A DNA stretch of 64,000 nucleotides from JALYOC01 sp036675345 (GTDB lineage Bacteria > Myxococcota > Myxococcia > Myxococcales > Myxococcaceae). The notes below the pieces were generated by a model. That model was not told the origin of the DNA and searched no databases. It saw only the letters and a list, made by a program, of their open reading frames with translations. The position numbers were made by a program, and so were the translations under genes. The DNA lies in assembly GCA_036675345.1 (NCBI GenBank), contig JAKFFE010000020.1, positions 62,001-126,000 on the forward strand, read 5' to 3'. Below, one piece after another: positions 47,308 through 55,958 of the stretch. Numbering within the stretch: the first letter of the stretch is position 1; every line of letters begins with the position of its first letter.

Positions 47308-48625
47308 GGAGCAGCTCCTGCAGCGCGCCCAGCTGCACCGTCTCTCCCAGGTGGGGCGCGGGGTCGGTCATCAGTACCTTGGGGGCGAACATCGGGATGA
47401 TCTCTCCCGCCACCGAGACCAGGCCCAGCGCCGGCGACCCACGAAAGAAGGCCAAGGAGGCGTGCCTGCCCACCAGATCGTCGGAGAGACTCTTCAGCTC
47501 GTAGGCCACGTCACCCACCCCGTCGCGGTCCAGATCGAAGCCGCGGTAGTCGTCAAAGCTGTTGCCCTGCCACTCGGTGGAGAGCCCGTCGGTCCGGCCC
47601 TCCACCCGCACCTGGGTCTGGTTGTCGCGGAAGGTGTTGGCCAGGAACGAGTTGTTGCGCTCGGTCCCGTGGAAGATCACCGCCGCGTCATGCAGCCGGA
47701 ACACGTTGCGCTCGAAGCGGTTGTGCTCGTTCTGCTGGATCGGCGAGCTGTCCACGTACAGCCCCACCGTGTTGTGCAGGAACAGGTTCTCCACCGCGGT
47801 CAGGTCGCCCGACTCCTTCATCCCCAACCCCATCCCCGCCGCGCCGATCCCCTGCGCCAGCACGTTGCGGCTCAGCCGGATCCCGCGGCTGTACATCACG
47901 AACACCCCCACCTCGTTGCCCCGGTAGAGGTTGTCCTCCGCCACGCAGTCGTGGCTGTACATGAAGTGCGTCCCGTAGCGCCCACCGGTGACCCGGTTGC
48001 GCCGCAGGGTGTTGTTGCGCGAGTACCAGACCACCAGGTCCCGCGAGTCCTGCACCCGGTTGTCCTCCACCACCGAGTCGTGCGTCTCCCACAGGCGGAT
48101 CCCATCGCCGCGCAGGCCCAGCGCCGCCTGCGCATCTCCGATCACCTCGTTGCCCAGGATCCGCGCTCGCCGGGCCTTCTCCACCAGGATCCCGAAGGTG
48201 GCGTTCACCACCCGGACCCCCTCCACCACCGCGTCTTCGCCGGTGACGTGGACCGCCGCGTCCAGGGTGTCGAAGCGGCCGCCACTGCCATCCACGGTCA
48301 CCCCCAACAGCCGGGCCCCGTTCCCCTCCAACCGCAGGGTGGTGCCCTTCCCGGCGGACTGGATCACCGCGTCCGCCGGACCCCAGAGGGTGACCCCGGA
48401 GGGGATCACCAGCGGGCCAGGATAGCGACCCGCCTCCAGACACAGCGCCTGACCGGGGGTGGCCGCCGCCAGCCTCGGGTTCAGCTCTGCCGGGAGGACC
48501 TTCCGGCAGTCGGTCGGCCGCGCGGGCCTCGCCCGTCCTCCGGAGGCCGTCCCGCTGGGACCCACCGGGCTGGACCCGGCGCATCCAGCGAGGAACAGCA
48601 TCCAGATTGGGGCGAGGGTGCGCAT
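47297..48625 (-). CDS. nosD: NosD, periplasmic maturation factor, predicted lipoprotein
   Basis: NosD is a right-handed beta-helix protein that hands copper from NosL to NosZ. The 442-residue product has the signal MRTLAPIWMLFLAGC with a lipobox (Cys15), then beta-helix rungs (VVEDNRVQDSRDLVVWYSRNNTLRRNRVTGGRYGTHFMYSHDC) containing the NosD-typical LRGDGIRLWETHDS and YSRGIRLSRN, and a C-terminal NSFDDYRGFDLDRDGVGD, conserved in NosD. It overlaps nosF and starts nine bases past the nosZ stop. Lipid anchoring would keep it next to NosFY. Confidence 0.93.
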   Translation of the reverse strand: MRTLAPIWMLFLAGCAGSSPVGPSGTASGGRARPARPTDCRKVLPAELNPRLAAATPGQALCLEAGRYPGPLVIPSGVTLWGPADAVIQSAGKGTTLRLEGNGARLLGVTVDGSGGRFDTLDAAVHVTGEDAVVEGVRVVNATFGILVEKARRARILGNEVIGDAQAALGLRGDGIRLWETHDSVVEDNRVQDSRDLVVWYSRNNTLRRNRVTGGRYGTHFMYSHDCVAEDNLYRGNEVGVFVMYSRGIRLSRNVLAQGIGAAGMGLGMKESGDLTAVENLFLHNTVGLYVDSSPIQQNEHNRFERNVFRLHDAAVIFHGTERNNSFLANTFRDNQTQVRVEGRTDGLSTEWQGNSFDDYRGFDLDRDGVGDVAYELKSLSDDLVGRHASLAFFRGSPALGLVSVAGEIIPMFAPKVLMTDPAPHLGETVQLGALQELLRED

Positions 48626-48634
48626 GGCGTTGGC

Positions 48635-50605
48635 CTACTGAGGCTCCACCAGGAAGTAGCCGGCCATCTCCAGGTGCAGCGCCGAGCAGAACTCGGTGCA
48701 GTACAGCGGGAACACGCCCGGACGGTCGGCGACGAAGGTGATGTTCTCGTGCTTGCCCGGCTCCAGGGAGACGTGGACGTTGTAGGAGCTGATGGTGAAC
48801 CCGTGGGTGGCGTCGTGCGCCTGCTCCTGACTGGTCAGGTGCAGATGGACGGTGTCTCCCTGCTTCACCCGGATGATGTCCGGGGTGAAGTGGCTGCGGA
48901 TGGCGCTCATGTAGACGTGGACGTTCTTGCCCTGGCGCTCCACCCGCTCCTGGCCGCCCTCCACCGCGAACTCATCCTTGCGGTGCTTGAGCGGGTTGTA
49001 GCCAACCGGCTTGTAGATCTCGATCGGCGCCAGCTTGTCCGCCTTGATCATCTGGGAGTTGTGCGGCTCCCCCAGCGGGATCGGCAGGTCGTAGAGCAGC
49101 TGCATGTTCTCCCCGCTGATGTCCACCAGTTGGAAGTTCTGCGGGAGCAGCGGGCCCACCGGGCTGAACCGGTCCAGCGCCCACTTGTTCATCGCCACCA
49201 GGTACTTGCCGTCCGGGCTGACCGTGTCCCCCTCGGCCGCCAGGATGTGGCCGATGTTGTACTGGACCGGCAGCTTCTCCACGACCTTCAGGTCCTTGAG
49301 CGACCACTTGGCCACCTTGGTCTCGATGAAGACCGAGGTGTAGGCGAAGCCCTTGTCGTCGAACACGGTGTGCAGGGGCCCCAGCCCGATCTCGCACTGG
49401 CCGCGGATCGAGTCCTGGTAGGAGAGGATCGGCACGCCGTAGGGGTCCACGCCCTCGTACTTCTTGGCCTCGATCTGCGCCTTGATCTTCTCGAAGGAGT
49501 AGATGGTGGTGTGGGTGTCCAGCTTGCCGCCCACCACGATGTCCTTGCCGTCCGGGGTCACGTCCAGCCCGTGCGGGCTCTTCGGCTCGGGGACGAAGTG
49601 CAGCAGCCCCTCGGCGATCGCGTCCTGAAGCGAGATCACCTTCATGTCGCCGATCATCTTGCCCTTGGTCTTGGCCACCTCCTCCGCGCGCTTCCAGTTG
49701 ATGACATGCATGTAGTCCATGTCGTTCTGCGAGGCGCCGGACTCCAGCGAGGGGTTGCCTTCCATGTTTCCGCCCCAGGCCCGCTCGGTGTTGATGGAGT
49801 TGATGAACACCCACCCATCGCTGCCCAGCTTTCCGGCGTCGGAGAGGTCCTGCATGTACGGAGGCAGCTCGATGGCGAAGGAGTTCTCCTTCTCGATCCG
49901 CCCCTTCTCCTTGTTGAACTTCCAGAAGATCACCGCCCCGCGGAACTTGTCGTTGAAGGCCGCCTTGGGGTCGGCGTAGGCGCCCTCGCCCAGCGGGGCC
50001 GGGTACTGCGAGGACTCGACCACGTACTCGGTGTTGGGGGTGACGAAGGTGGCGCCGTGCTCGGACTGGATCAGCTCGGTGCCGATGATCTGGGTGGTGG
50101 CGAAGTCCTTGAGGTCGATCACCGCCACCCGGGGGTTGGCCTTGTCGTTCACGAACAGGTAGCGGCCGTCGTACTCGCCCTTGCTCTCGGAGAGCGCCGG
50201 GTGGTGCATGTCCCCCCAGGTCATCATCCGGCCGTTGCGCGAGCCTTCCTTGAGCAGCTTGATGGTGTCGTCCCCGAAGCCGTAGCCCTGCCAGGGCTCG
50301 GGGGTGAAGACGCCGATGTATTTGAGGATCCGCATCGACGGGACGCCGATCACGATCACGTTCCCGCCGTGACCGCCGGACGCGAAGATGTAGTAGTCGT
50401 CCTTGCGGCCGCTGGGGGTGTACGTCTTGAGCGCGGCCTGCACGTCGGCCTCGCTGAGGTTGCGGGCCTTCATCAGCTCCGTCAGCCCTGCCCCACCGGC
50501 GTTTCCGGTGGAAGCGGGGGCCGTGCTGTTCCCGCTGGAGCAGGCGGCGAAGCTCGCCGCCACCGCCACGATGGCGCCTGCCAGAATGCCCAGTTTCTGT
50601 TTCAT
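48635..50605 (-). CDS. nosZ: Nitrous-oxide reductase, clade II type, predicted lipoprotein
   Basis: NosZ reduces N2O to N2, the last step of denitrification. The 656-residue product has the seven-bladed propeller with Cu-Z histidines (WGDMHHPALSE, the QSEHGATF, SPHGLDV and EPHNSQM segments) and a C-terminal cupredoxin with the Cu-A set CTEFCSALHLEM. The N-terminus is not the twin-arginine signal of clade I enzymes but MKQKLGILAGAIVAVAASFAAC, a Sec/lipobox form (Cys22), so this is clade II and probably membrane-anchored. ATG at 50605 has GGGAGAG eight bases ahead; the in-frame GTG at 50611 is too close to it. Confidence 0.97.
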   Translation of the reverse strand: MKQKLGILAGAIVAVAASFAACSSGNSTAPASTGNAGGAGLTELMKARNLSEADVQAALKTYTPSGRKDDYYIFASGGHGGNVIVIGVPSMRILKYIGVFTPEPWQGYGFGDDTIKLLKEGSRNGRMMTWGDMHHPALSESKGEYDGRYLFVNDKANPRVAVIDLKDFATTQIIGTELIQSEHGATFVTPNTEYVVESSQYPAPLGEGAYADPKAAFNDKFRGAVIFWKFNKEKGRIEKENSFAIELPPYMQDLSDAGKLGSDGWVFINSINTERAWGGNMEGNPSLESGASQNDMDYMHVINWKRAEEVAKTKGKMIGDMKVISLQDAIAEGLLHFVPEPKSPHGLDVTPDGKDIVVGGKLDTHTTIYSFEKIKAQIEAKKYEGVDPYGVPILSYQDSIRGQCEIGLGPLHTVFDDKGFAYTSVFIETKVAKWSLKDLKVVEKLPVQYNIGHILAAEGDTVSPDGKYLVAMNKWALDRFSPVGPLLPQNFQLVDISGENMQLLYDLPIPLGEPHNSQMIKADKLAPIEIYKPVGYNPLKHRKDEFAVEGGQERVERQGKNVHVYMSAIRSHFTPDIIRVKQGDTVHLHLTSQEQAHDATHGFTISSYNVHVSLEPGKHENITFVADRPGVFPLYCTEFCSALHLEMAGYFLVEPQ

Positions 50606-50687
50606 GGACACAACTCTCCCGATCCGGGCCAGCGCCCACGCGCCAGCCGTCCGGTGTTGGTGCTGCGTTGAGTGAGACTTCGGAGGA

Positions 50688-51125
50688 CTACTTTCCCGGC
50701 AGCTGGCGGATGTGTTCGCGCAGGGCCTTGATCACCGGCTTGTCCGCCAGGTCCGGGTTGGGCGGCATCGCCGGGCTCTTGCCCACCGCCGCGCCGCCGT
50801 AGGCGATCACCTGCTCGATGTGCGTGTCGGAGACGCCCTTCTGCCACTCGACATCGCCGAAGTTGCGGGGCTTGGGGGTCAGCCCGGCGGAGGCGGGGCC
50901 ATCCCCCTTGCCGCTGGGCCCGTGGCACGGGGTGCAGCGGGTGGCGAACGTCTCCGCGGCCAGCTTGCGGTCCGCGTCGGTGATCGCCCCGGAGGCGGAT
51001 GCGGCAGCGGCGGGCGCGGCCTGGGGAGCGCTGGCGGCGGGCGGCGGCGAGGAGGCAGCGGCGGGCTTGTCGGCACATCCCCAGGTGACAGCGGCCACGC
51101 ACGCGGCCAGGACCAATCGATTCAT
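50688..51125 (-). CDS. Lipoprotein c-type cytochrome upstream of nosZ
   Basis: A 145-residue mono-haem cytochrome c. The signal MNRLVLAACVAAVTWGC implies lipidation at Cys17, an Ala/Pro/Ser-rich linker follows (to about residue 50), then haem motif CTPCHGPSGKGDGPAS and the distal Met region AMPPNPDLAD. It is the first gene of the nos operon, 82 bases before nosZ, and is the probable electron donor to NosZ in place of NosR-type supply, as in other clade II clusters. It has no other redox centre. Confidence 0.92.
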   Translation of the reverse strand: MNRLVLAACVAAVTWGCADKPAAASSPPPAASAPQAAPAAAASASGAITDADRKLAAETFATRCTPCHGPSGKGDGPASAGLTPKPRNFGDVEWQKGVSDTHIEQVIAYGGAAVGKSPAMPPNPDLADKPVIKALREHIRQLPGK

Positions 51126-51309
51126 TTCGGAGCGCTCCAGCGGAAGTCGAGGTTGTTCGGCGAGGCGCTCTGCCAGTCGCGTGCCGTCCGACTGACGCCC
51201 GGGGGACCGGGCTCAAGCCCACCGCCGGGGCCGCATCGTTTGCGCGCCGGGGGGTCGAATCAGCAAACTCCGCGGGGTCGCCTCGTCGGATGCGCTGTCC
51301 AGGCGCCAG

Positions 51310-51329
51310 TGGCCCTTGACGTGCATCAG
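51310..51329. promoter_or_regulatory. FNR/DNR-like box overlapping a sigma54-like element
   Basis: TTGACGTGCATCAG (51316-51329) matches the TTGAT-N4-ATCAA box of FNR/DNR-type anaerobic regulators in eight of ten bases. The same bases, starting at 51310, also read TGGCCCTTGACGTGC, which keeps the GG and GC of a sigma54 -24/-12 element at correct spacing. It is the divergent region of the nos operon, 185 bases before the cytochrome gene and 8 before the opposing lipoprotein gene. Confidence 0.35.
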
Positions 51330-51337
51330 CCGGGCGG

Positions 51338-51823
51338 ATGCGAAACACCCTGTGGATGGTGGGGCTGCTGGCCGGGCTGGGCCTGGGCTGCGAAAATCAG
51401 GCGCCGGCCCCGGCTGCCCGGCCAGACCCCGCGCCCCTGGTGGACGGAGAGATCCAGGTCCGCCTGCTGCTGCCCGCCTCGGTGGACCCCTGCCTCAACC
51501 AGAGCCTCAAGGACCTGGGGGTGGCGGCGAAGCGAACCGGGGAGGAGCGAAGGTGGGCCCTGGACCCGCGGAAGATCCACGCCGCGCTGATGCCCTCCGG
51601 CCAGGTGCAGGTGGAGGCCCCCTCTACCGGCGATGGACTGCAGCTGCAGACCCAGGCCCGCTGGAAGGGCCCGCTGGCGGGACTGGAGCGCGAGGAGCTG
51701 GAGCGGCGGCTGGTGTCACTCACCGAGCGGATCGGCGCCTACTGCGATCAGCGGGGACTGCCGGTGGAGTGTCTGTCCGGACCCAGCGGGGCGCTGGTCG
51801 CCTGCGCCGCCGGCGGCCGGTAG
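51338..51823 (+). CDS. Hypothetical lipoprotein divergent from nos operon
   Basis: A 161-residue predicted lipoprotein (MRNTLWMVGLLAGLGLGC, lipidated Cys18). The mature part contains an alpha/beta domain with four further Cys (PCLNQ, YCDQ, ECLSG and ACAAGG), possibly two disulfides, and no known family. Another start, ATG at 51356, would shorten the signal. It is divergent from the nos operon, and the only regulatory-looking site sits just before it, so its link to N2O reduction is open. Confidence 0.68.
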   Translation: MRNTLWMVGLLAGLGLGCENQAPAPAARPDPAPLVDGEIQVRLLLPASVDPCLNQSLKDLGVAAKRTGEERRWALDPRKIHAALMPSGQVQVEAPSTGDGLQLQTQARWKGPLAGLEREELERRLVSLTERIGAYCDQRGLPVECLSGPSGALVACAAGGR

Positions 51824-51983
51824 ACCTTCGCGGACCTCTCCCCAGATCAGGTGAGACGGATGGTGGCCAGGATCCGGGCGCATGGGGCGGGGCAGTAGGC
51901 CGCCCGCCGCTGCAGCCCACCCGCACTTCTTGCAGACCACCAGAAGATTGGCCGGGGAGAGGCATCCCGGAGCGGGACGGGGT

Positions 51984-53585
51984 ATGGTCCTCCCCGCGCC
52001 CATGGCCAGTGCCCGGACCCTGACCCTCACGAAGGATGCGGCGAGCGGCCGGAAGCTCGGCAAGTACGAGGTCGTCTCCCGTCTGTCCGAGGGGGGAATG
52101 GCCGAGATCTTCCTGGCCTTCCAGCGCGGCCCCGGCGGCTTCAAGAAGCTGGTGGTGCTCAAGAAGGTCCTCCCGGACGTGAAGGCCGAGGAGGAGGCGG
52201 TCCAGATGTTCCTGGACGAGGCGAAGATCACCGCCGCCTTCACCCACCCCAACATCGCCCACGTCTATGACCTGGACATGGCCGAGGGCGAACTGTTCCT
52301 GGCGATGGAGTTCATCCCCGGAGCGGACCTGGTGGAGATCGCCAAGGCCTGCGCGGACGCCCAGGAGCCGATCCCCACCGGCTTCTCGCTGACCGCGGTG
52401 CGGGACACCGCGCACGCGCTGCACTACGCGCACACCTTCACCGATCCGCTGGGTCGGGCCCGTCCCACCATCCACCGGGATGTGGCCGAGAAGAACATCA
52501 TGGTGACCTATGACGGGATCACCAAGCTGCTGGACTTCGGGATCGCCAAGGCCCAGGGCCGCGCCACCCGCACCGCCGCGGGGATGGTGAAGGGCACCAG
52601 CGGCTACATGTCTCCGGAGCAGGTCCGTGGCGAGGAGCTGGACGCGCGGGCGGACGTGTTCTCGCTGGGAGTGGTGTTGCACGAGATGCTCACCGGGTCC
52701 CGGCTGTTCTACGGCAACGACCCCACCTCGGAGCTGCTGGCGGTCCTGGACATGGAGGTCTGGGCGCCCTCGGAGCGGAACCGGGATGTGACCCCGGAGC
52801 TGGACCGGGTGGTGCTCAAGGCGCTGGCCAAGGATCGCAAGGACCGCTTCGGTTCGGCGCTGGAGATGGGTCGGGCGCTGGAGAAGGTCAGCCGCGAGCT
52901 GATCTGGGACCAGGAGCAGTGCGGCGCCCTGGTGGTGCGGCACTTCCTGGAGCGCCGCGACCAGACCCGGCAGCTGCTGACCGACGCCAACGCCGATGAG
53001 AAGACCGGGTACGTGCGTCCCCCCGCCCCGGCCAAGCGCCGCCCCGCGCAGGATGACGGCAAGGTGGTCCGCTCCGGACCGCTGGTCACCCCGCCCCAGC
53101 AGATGCGCGGCTCGGGGCCGAAGCAGGCGCTGAAGGCCAAGCCGGACGGAGTCTCCGGTCCGAAGGCCGCGCTGGCCCGGGCCGGCTCGGGGCGGATGGA
53201 CGAGCGGACCATGACCTCCACCGAGACCACCGGGGAGATGACCCCGCCCTTCGAGAACGCCGAGCGCACGGTGCTCCGCCCGCCCCAGCAGGCGGACCGG
53301 CCGCAGAAGGCACCCGCCCGCAAGGCCCCAGCCGCGGCCGCGGTGAACCCGTTCGCGGAGATCGACGCCACGGTGCGCGGAAACACCGCGGATGCCCATC
53401 AGAGCCCGGCCCCGCGAGAGGCGCCCAAGCCGCCCCGCACGGTGGAGACCCCGGTCCAGAAGACCGGCACCCTCAGGTGGCTGGTGGTGGCGGCGATCCT
53501 GATCATCCTGGGCGGCTTGGCAGTCGCCTTCTGGCTGGCCCCGTCGCAGGCGGAGCCGACCCCGGCGCCTCGCATCCAGTTCTGA
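51984..53585 (+). CDS. Hanks-type Ser/Thr protein kinase
   Basis: A 533-residue kinase of the PknB-like class. The Gly-rich loop is LSEGGMAEIF, with Lys60, Glu79, catalytic Asp166 and Asn171 in HRDVAEKN, DFG 184-186, and APE-like SPEQ. A Pro/Lys-rich tail of about 170 residues contains the Thr-rich MTSTETTGEMTP, a plausible phospho-site, and ends in one membrane helix (LRWLVVAAILIILGGLAVAFWLA), so the kinase domain faces the cytosol. Its outer part is only about 12 residues, so it senses little outside. ATG at 51984 is preceded by GGAGCGGGACGGGG. Confidence 0.9.
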   Translation: MVLPAPMASARTLTLTKDAASGRKLGKYEVVSRLSEGGMAEIFLAFQRGPGGFKKLVVLKKVLPDVKAEEEAVQMFLDEAKITAAFTHPNIAHVYDLDMAEGELFLAMEFIPGADLVEIAKACADAQEPIPTGFSLTAVRDTAHALHYAHTFTDPLGRARPTIHRDVAEKNIMVTYDGITKLLDFGIAKAQGRATRTAAGMVKGTSGYMSPEQVRGEELDARADVFSLGVVLHEMLTGSRLFYGNDPTSELLAVLDMEVWAPSERNRDVTPELDRVVLKALAKDRKDRFGSALEMGRALEKVSRELIWDQEQCGALVVRHFLERRDQTRQLLTDANADEKTGYVRPPAPAKRRPAQDDGKVVRSGPLVTPPQQMRGSGPKQALKAKPDGVSGPKAALARAGSGRMDERTMTSTETTGEMTPPFENAERTVLRPPQQADRPQKAPARKAPAAAAVNPFAEIDATVRGNTADAHQSPAPREAPKPPRTVETPVQKTGTLRWLVVAAILIILGGLAVAFWLAPSQAEPTPAPRIQF

Positions 53586-54290
53586 TTGTTCCATCCCCAG
53601 GGCCCCACGCTGCGCGAGTTGCTGGTGCAGGGATTCTCCTCCCTGGAGCGCGGCTACGACCTGCTGGCTCCGAAGTTCGATCTCACCCCGTTCCGCACCC
53701 CGGATGAGGTGATCGCCGCCACGGTGGAGCAGCTGGGACCCGTCCGCCGTGCGCTGGATTTGTGCTGCGGCACCGGAGCAGGCGTGGCGGGGCTGCGGCC
53801 CCACTGCGCGGAGGCGGTGGTGGGGGTGGACCTCAGCGCCGGGATGCTGGAGCAGGCACGGGCCAACCTGTCTGCGGAGGGAGTCCCGGTGGAGTGGGTC
53901 CGCGCGGATGTGCTGGACCTGCCCTTCGTGGAGGCCTTCGACGCGGCGACCTGCTTCGGAGCGCTGGGGCACATCGCCCGGGAAGACGAGGACGCATTTC
54001 TCCAGAGCGTGGCGCGAGCGCTGCGTCCGGGAGGCAGGTTCGCCTTCGTGACCACCGAGCGCTTGTCGGCCAGCGATCCCGCCTGGTGGGTGGCGCACGC
54101 CTTCAACGCCGGGTGGCGGTTGCGCAACGCGCTCTTTCGGCCGCGCTTCATCATGTACTACCTGAACTTCACCGTGCCCCAGGTGAACCGGCAGTTGGAA
54201 CGCCACGGCTTCGAGGTGCAGGTCCGGCGCGGGGTGTTCGGCCCGCACCACCCGCGGCTGGTGCTGGTGATCGCCACCCGGAGAGGGTGA
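53586..54290 (+). CDS. SAM-dependent methyltransferase, class I
   Basis: A 234-residue methyltransferase with motif I LDLCCGTGAGVAGL, VVGVDLSAGMLEQA for the acidic end of strand 2, and ALRPGGRFAFVTTE. The start is unsure: the TTG next to the kinase stop gives MFHPQGPTLRELL, but no ribosome site is seen; a GTG at about 53628 is possible. Co-transcription with the kinase is likely. The substrate is unknown. Confidence 0.82.
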   Translation: MFHPQGPTLRELLVQGFSSLERGYDLLAPKFDLTPFRTPDEVIAATVEQLGPVRRALDLCCGTGAGVAGLRPHCAEAVVGVDLSAGMLEQARANLSAEGVPVEWVRADVLDLPFVEAFDAATCFGALGHIAREDEDAFLQSVARALRPGGRFAFVTTERLSASDPAWWVAHAFNAGWRLRNALFRPRFIMYYLNFTVPQVNRQLERHGFEVQVRRGVFGPHHPRLVLVIATRRG

Positions 54291-54315
54291 GAACCCGCCC
54301 CGGGAGACACCTCAT

Positions 54316-54804
54316 CTACGCCGCCCGGGCCGGGCGGCGGTCATGCGTGAGGGCAAGCTTGGAGAGGGAGATCGCTCCCAGCATCAACCCGAAGTCACGC
54401 AGCGCGACGTCCAGGTAGCGGCGCGAGACCAGCAGGTTGACGATGATTCCCCCCAGCCAGGCACCGACCACGTAGCCACCCAATCTGGGCCTGGCCGCCA
54501 CCAGCAGTCCCGCGGCCACCTCGACCACGCCCACTCCCTTCATGAAGGTGTGGCCTGAGACCGGGAGCAGCTTCGCGATCTGCGGCGCCAGGTATTGGTC
54601 CCAGTCCGTCAGCCGGTGGAAGAACTTGTCCAGCCCGGCAATGGTCGGCGCGGCGATGAACCCTGCCTGGAGGATCCGATACGCCTGCTCTGCCGGAGCG
54701 CCGGACTCCCCTCCGGCGCGGAGCGTCACCGCACCCCCTGCCTCCTGAGACAACCCTTCCATCGGGACCCACGACCGGTCCTGCTTCCTCGTGACGGTTT
54801 CCAT
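54316..54804 (-). CDS. DoxX family membrane protein
   Basis: A 162-residue protein with four predicted membrane helices: a first helix near LQAGFIAAPTIAGLDKFFH, then KGVGVVEVAAGLLVAARP, GGYVVGAWLGGIIVNLLV and LMLGAISLSKLAL. The pattern fits DoxX/DUF417-type proteins. The first 40 residues are hydrophilic and variable. The ribosome site (GAGGAGG) is strong. DoxX proteins are linked to redox or sulfur metabolism in some bacteria; no such context is seen here. Confidence 0.75.
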   Translation of the reverse strand: METVTRKQDRSWVPMEGLSQEAGGAVTLRAGGESGAPAEQAYRILQAGFIAAPTIAGLDKFFHRLTDWDQYLAPQIAKLLPVSGHTFMKGVGVVEVAAGLLVAARPRLGGYVVGAWLGGIIVNLLVSRRYLDVALRDFGLMLGAISLSKLALTHDRRPARAA

Positions 54805-55121
54805 GTGCGACCTCCTCACTCCAAGGGTCTGGATGAGCGCGGCGCACGAGAAGTGACAACCGCAGCGCCCAGCGGACGAGCACGCGGGCGGTGGGCCGCC
54901 CAGGCCCCCCGGCTCATGACTGAGGAGCGGCGCACCGGCCGAGGCCCTCGGGAAGCAGAGCTCTCTTCCGCTCGCCCGAGCCTCCGCGGAACACAGTGTT
55001 GCTGGACTCAAGCTGGCTTCGCCCACCCCGGATCCGCACCTTTGATCCGGACGGACGGCGAGGTCGCCGAGCCCTTTCATCAACCACGTCCGGCGGACCC
55101 GGACAGAAAGAGGAGACACTC
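54805..55121. other. Divergent 317-bp gap between DoxX and SDR genes
   Basis: No coding region is supported here. The gap holds the two ribosome sites at its ends (GAGGAGG for DoxX, AGAGGAG for the SDR) and the inverted repeat at 55028-55050. No clear -35/-10 pair was seen. Confidence 0.6.
55028..55050. promoter_or_regulatory. Inverted repeat CCGGATC-N9-GATCCGG
   Basis: Perfect seven-base half-sites around a nine-base spacer, 72 bases before the SDR ATG. Its position in the divergent gap suggests an operator for the SDR gene or for both genes. Confidence 0.35.
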
Positions 55122-55868
55122 ATGGACCGGCTCAAGGGAAAGGTCGCGCTCATCACCGGCGCAGCGCAGGGAATGGGAGCGTCACACGCGAAGATGTTCA
55201 TCGCCGAGGGGGCCAAGGTGATCCTGACCGACCTCAACGAGAAGGGCGGCAAGGCGCTCGCCGAGGAATTGGGGCCCAACGCGCTGTTCCTCAAGCACAA
55301 CGTGACCAAGTCCGCCGAATGGAAGACCGTGGTCAAGGAGGGCGAGGCGAAGTTCGGGCCGCTCAACATCCTGGTCAACAACGCCGGAATCCTGGGGCCG
55401 ATCGCGTCCACCGTCGACCTGGCGGAAGAGGCCTACCTTGGGGTGTGCGCGGTCAACCAGACCAGCGTGTTCCTGGGGATGCAGGCGGTGATCCCCTCCA
55501 TGCTCAAGCTGGGCGGCGGCTCGATCGTGAACATCTCCTCGATCGCCGGAGTGGTGGCAATCGTCGGTGCGCCCAGCCTGGCCTACGTGGCCAGCAAGTT
55601 CGCGGTCCGCGGCATGTCCAAGCAGGTGGCGATCGAGTACGGGAGCAAGAACATCCGCGTGAACTCGGTCCACCCCGGCTACATCAAGACCCCGATGATG
55701 GTCCAGGCGACCGACGCAGAGGGCGGCGGAGCAGCGGCGCAGATCCCGCTCCGACGGATGGCCGAAGCCTCCGAGGTCTCCAACCTGGTCCTGTTCCTGG
55801 CCTCCGACGAGTCGTCCTTCATCACCGGGATGGAGCACGTGGTCGACGGCGGGATGACCGCGGCGTAG
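55122..55868 (+). CDS. Short-chain dehydrogenase/reductase
   Basis: A 248-residue classical SDR. The cofactor loop is TGAAQGMGAS, an Asp after strand 2 (LTDLNE) suggests NAD(H), NNAG is present, and the catalytic set is Ser in NISSIAG with YVASK. It resembles 3-alpha/20-beta-hydroxysteroid dehydrogenases and other NAD-dependent members. The substrate is unknown. The AGAGGAG ribosome site lies eight bases ahead of the ATG. Confidence 0.9.
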   Translation: MDRLKGKVALITGAAQGMGASHAKMFIAEGAKVILTDLNEKGGKALAEELGPNALFLKHNVTKSAEWKTVVKEGEAKFGPLNILVNNAGILGPIASTVDLAEEAYLGVCAVNQTSVFLGMQAVIPSMLKLGGGSIVNISSIAGVVAIVGAPSLAYVASKFAVRGMSKQVAIEYGSKNIRVNSVHPGYIKTPMMVQATDAEGGGAAAQIPLRRMAEASEVSNLVLFLASDESSFITGMEHVVDGGMTAA

Positions 55869-55958
55869 GTCGGGCGGCGGGCCTCCAGGTGGCCGCGGGG
55901 AGACGATCTCGGAGTGAAATCCGCTCCCCGCCGCTCCTCCGGCTGACCGGGACCGCGC

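Noticed and set aside
47180..50671. 1,163-codon plus-strand frame opposite nosF, nosD and nosZ
   Set aside because: The minus strand has clearly conserved Nos proteins; the antisense product is Val/His/Leu/Arg-biased and has no domain.
51310..51325. Sigma54 promoter for the lipoprotein gene at 51338
   Set aside because: The start would fall only about three bases before the ATG, leaving no ribosome site; kept only as an alternative reading of the FNR-like site.
51824..51895. Short open frame just past the lipoprotein stop, reading DLSPDQVRRMVARIRAHGAGQ
   Set aside because: It looks protein-like but has no start codon with a ribosome site; stop-codon read-through would be needed and nothing supports it.
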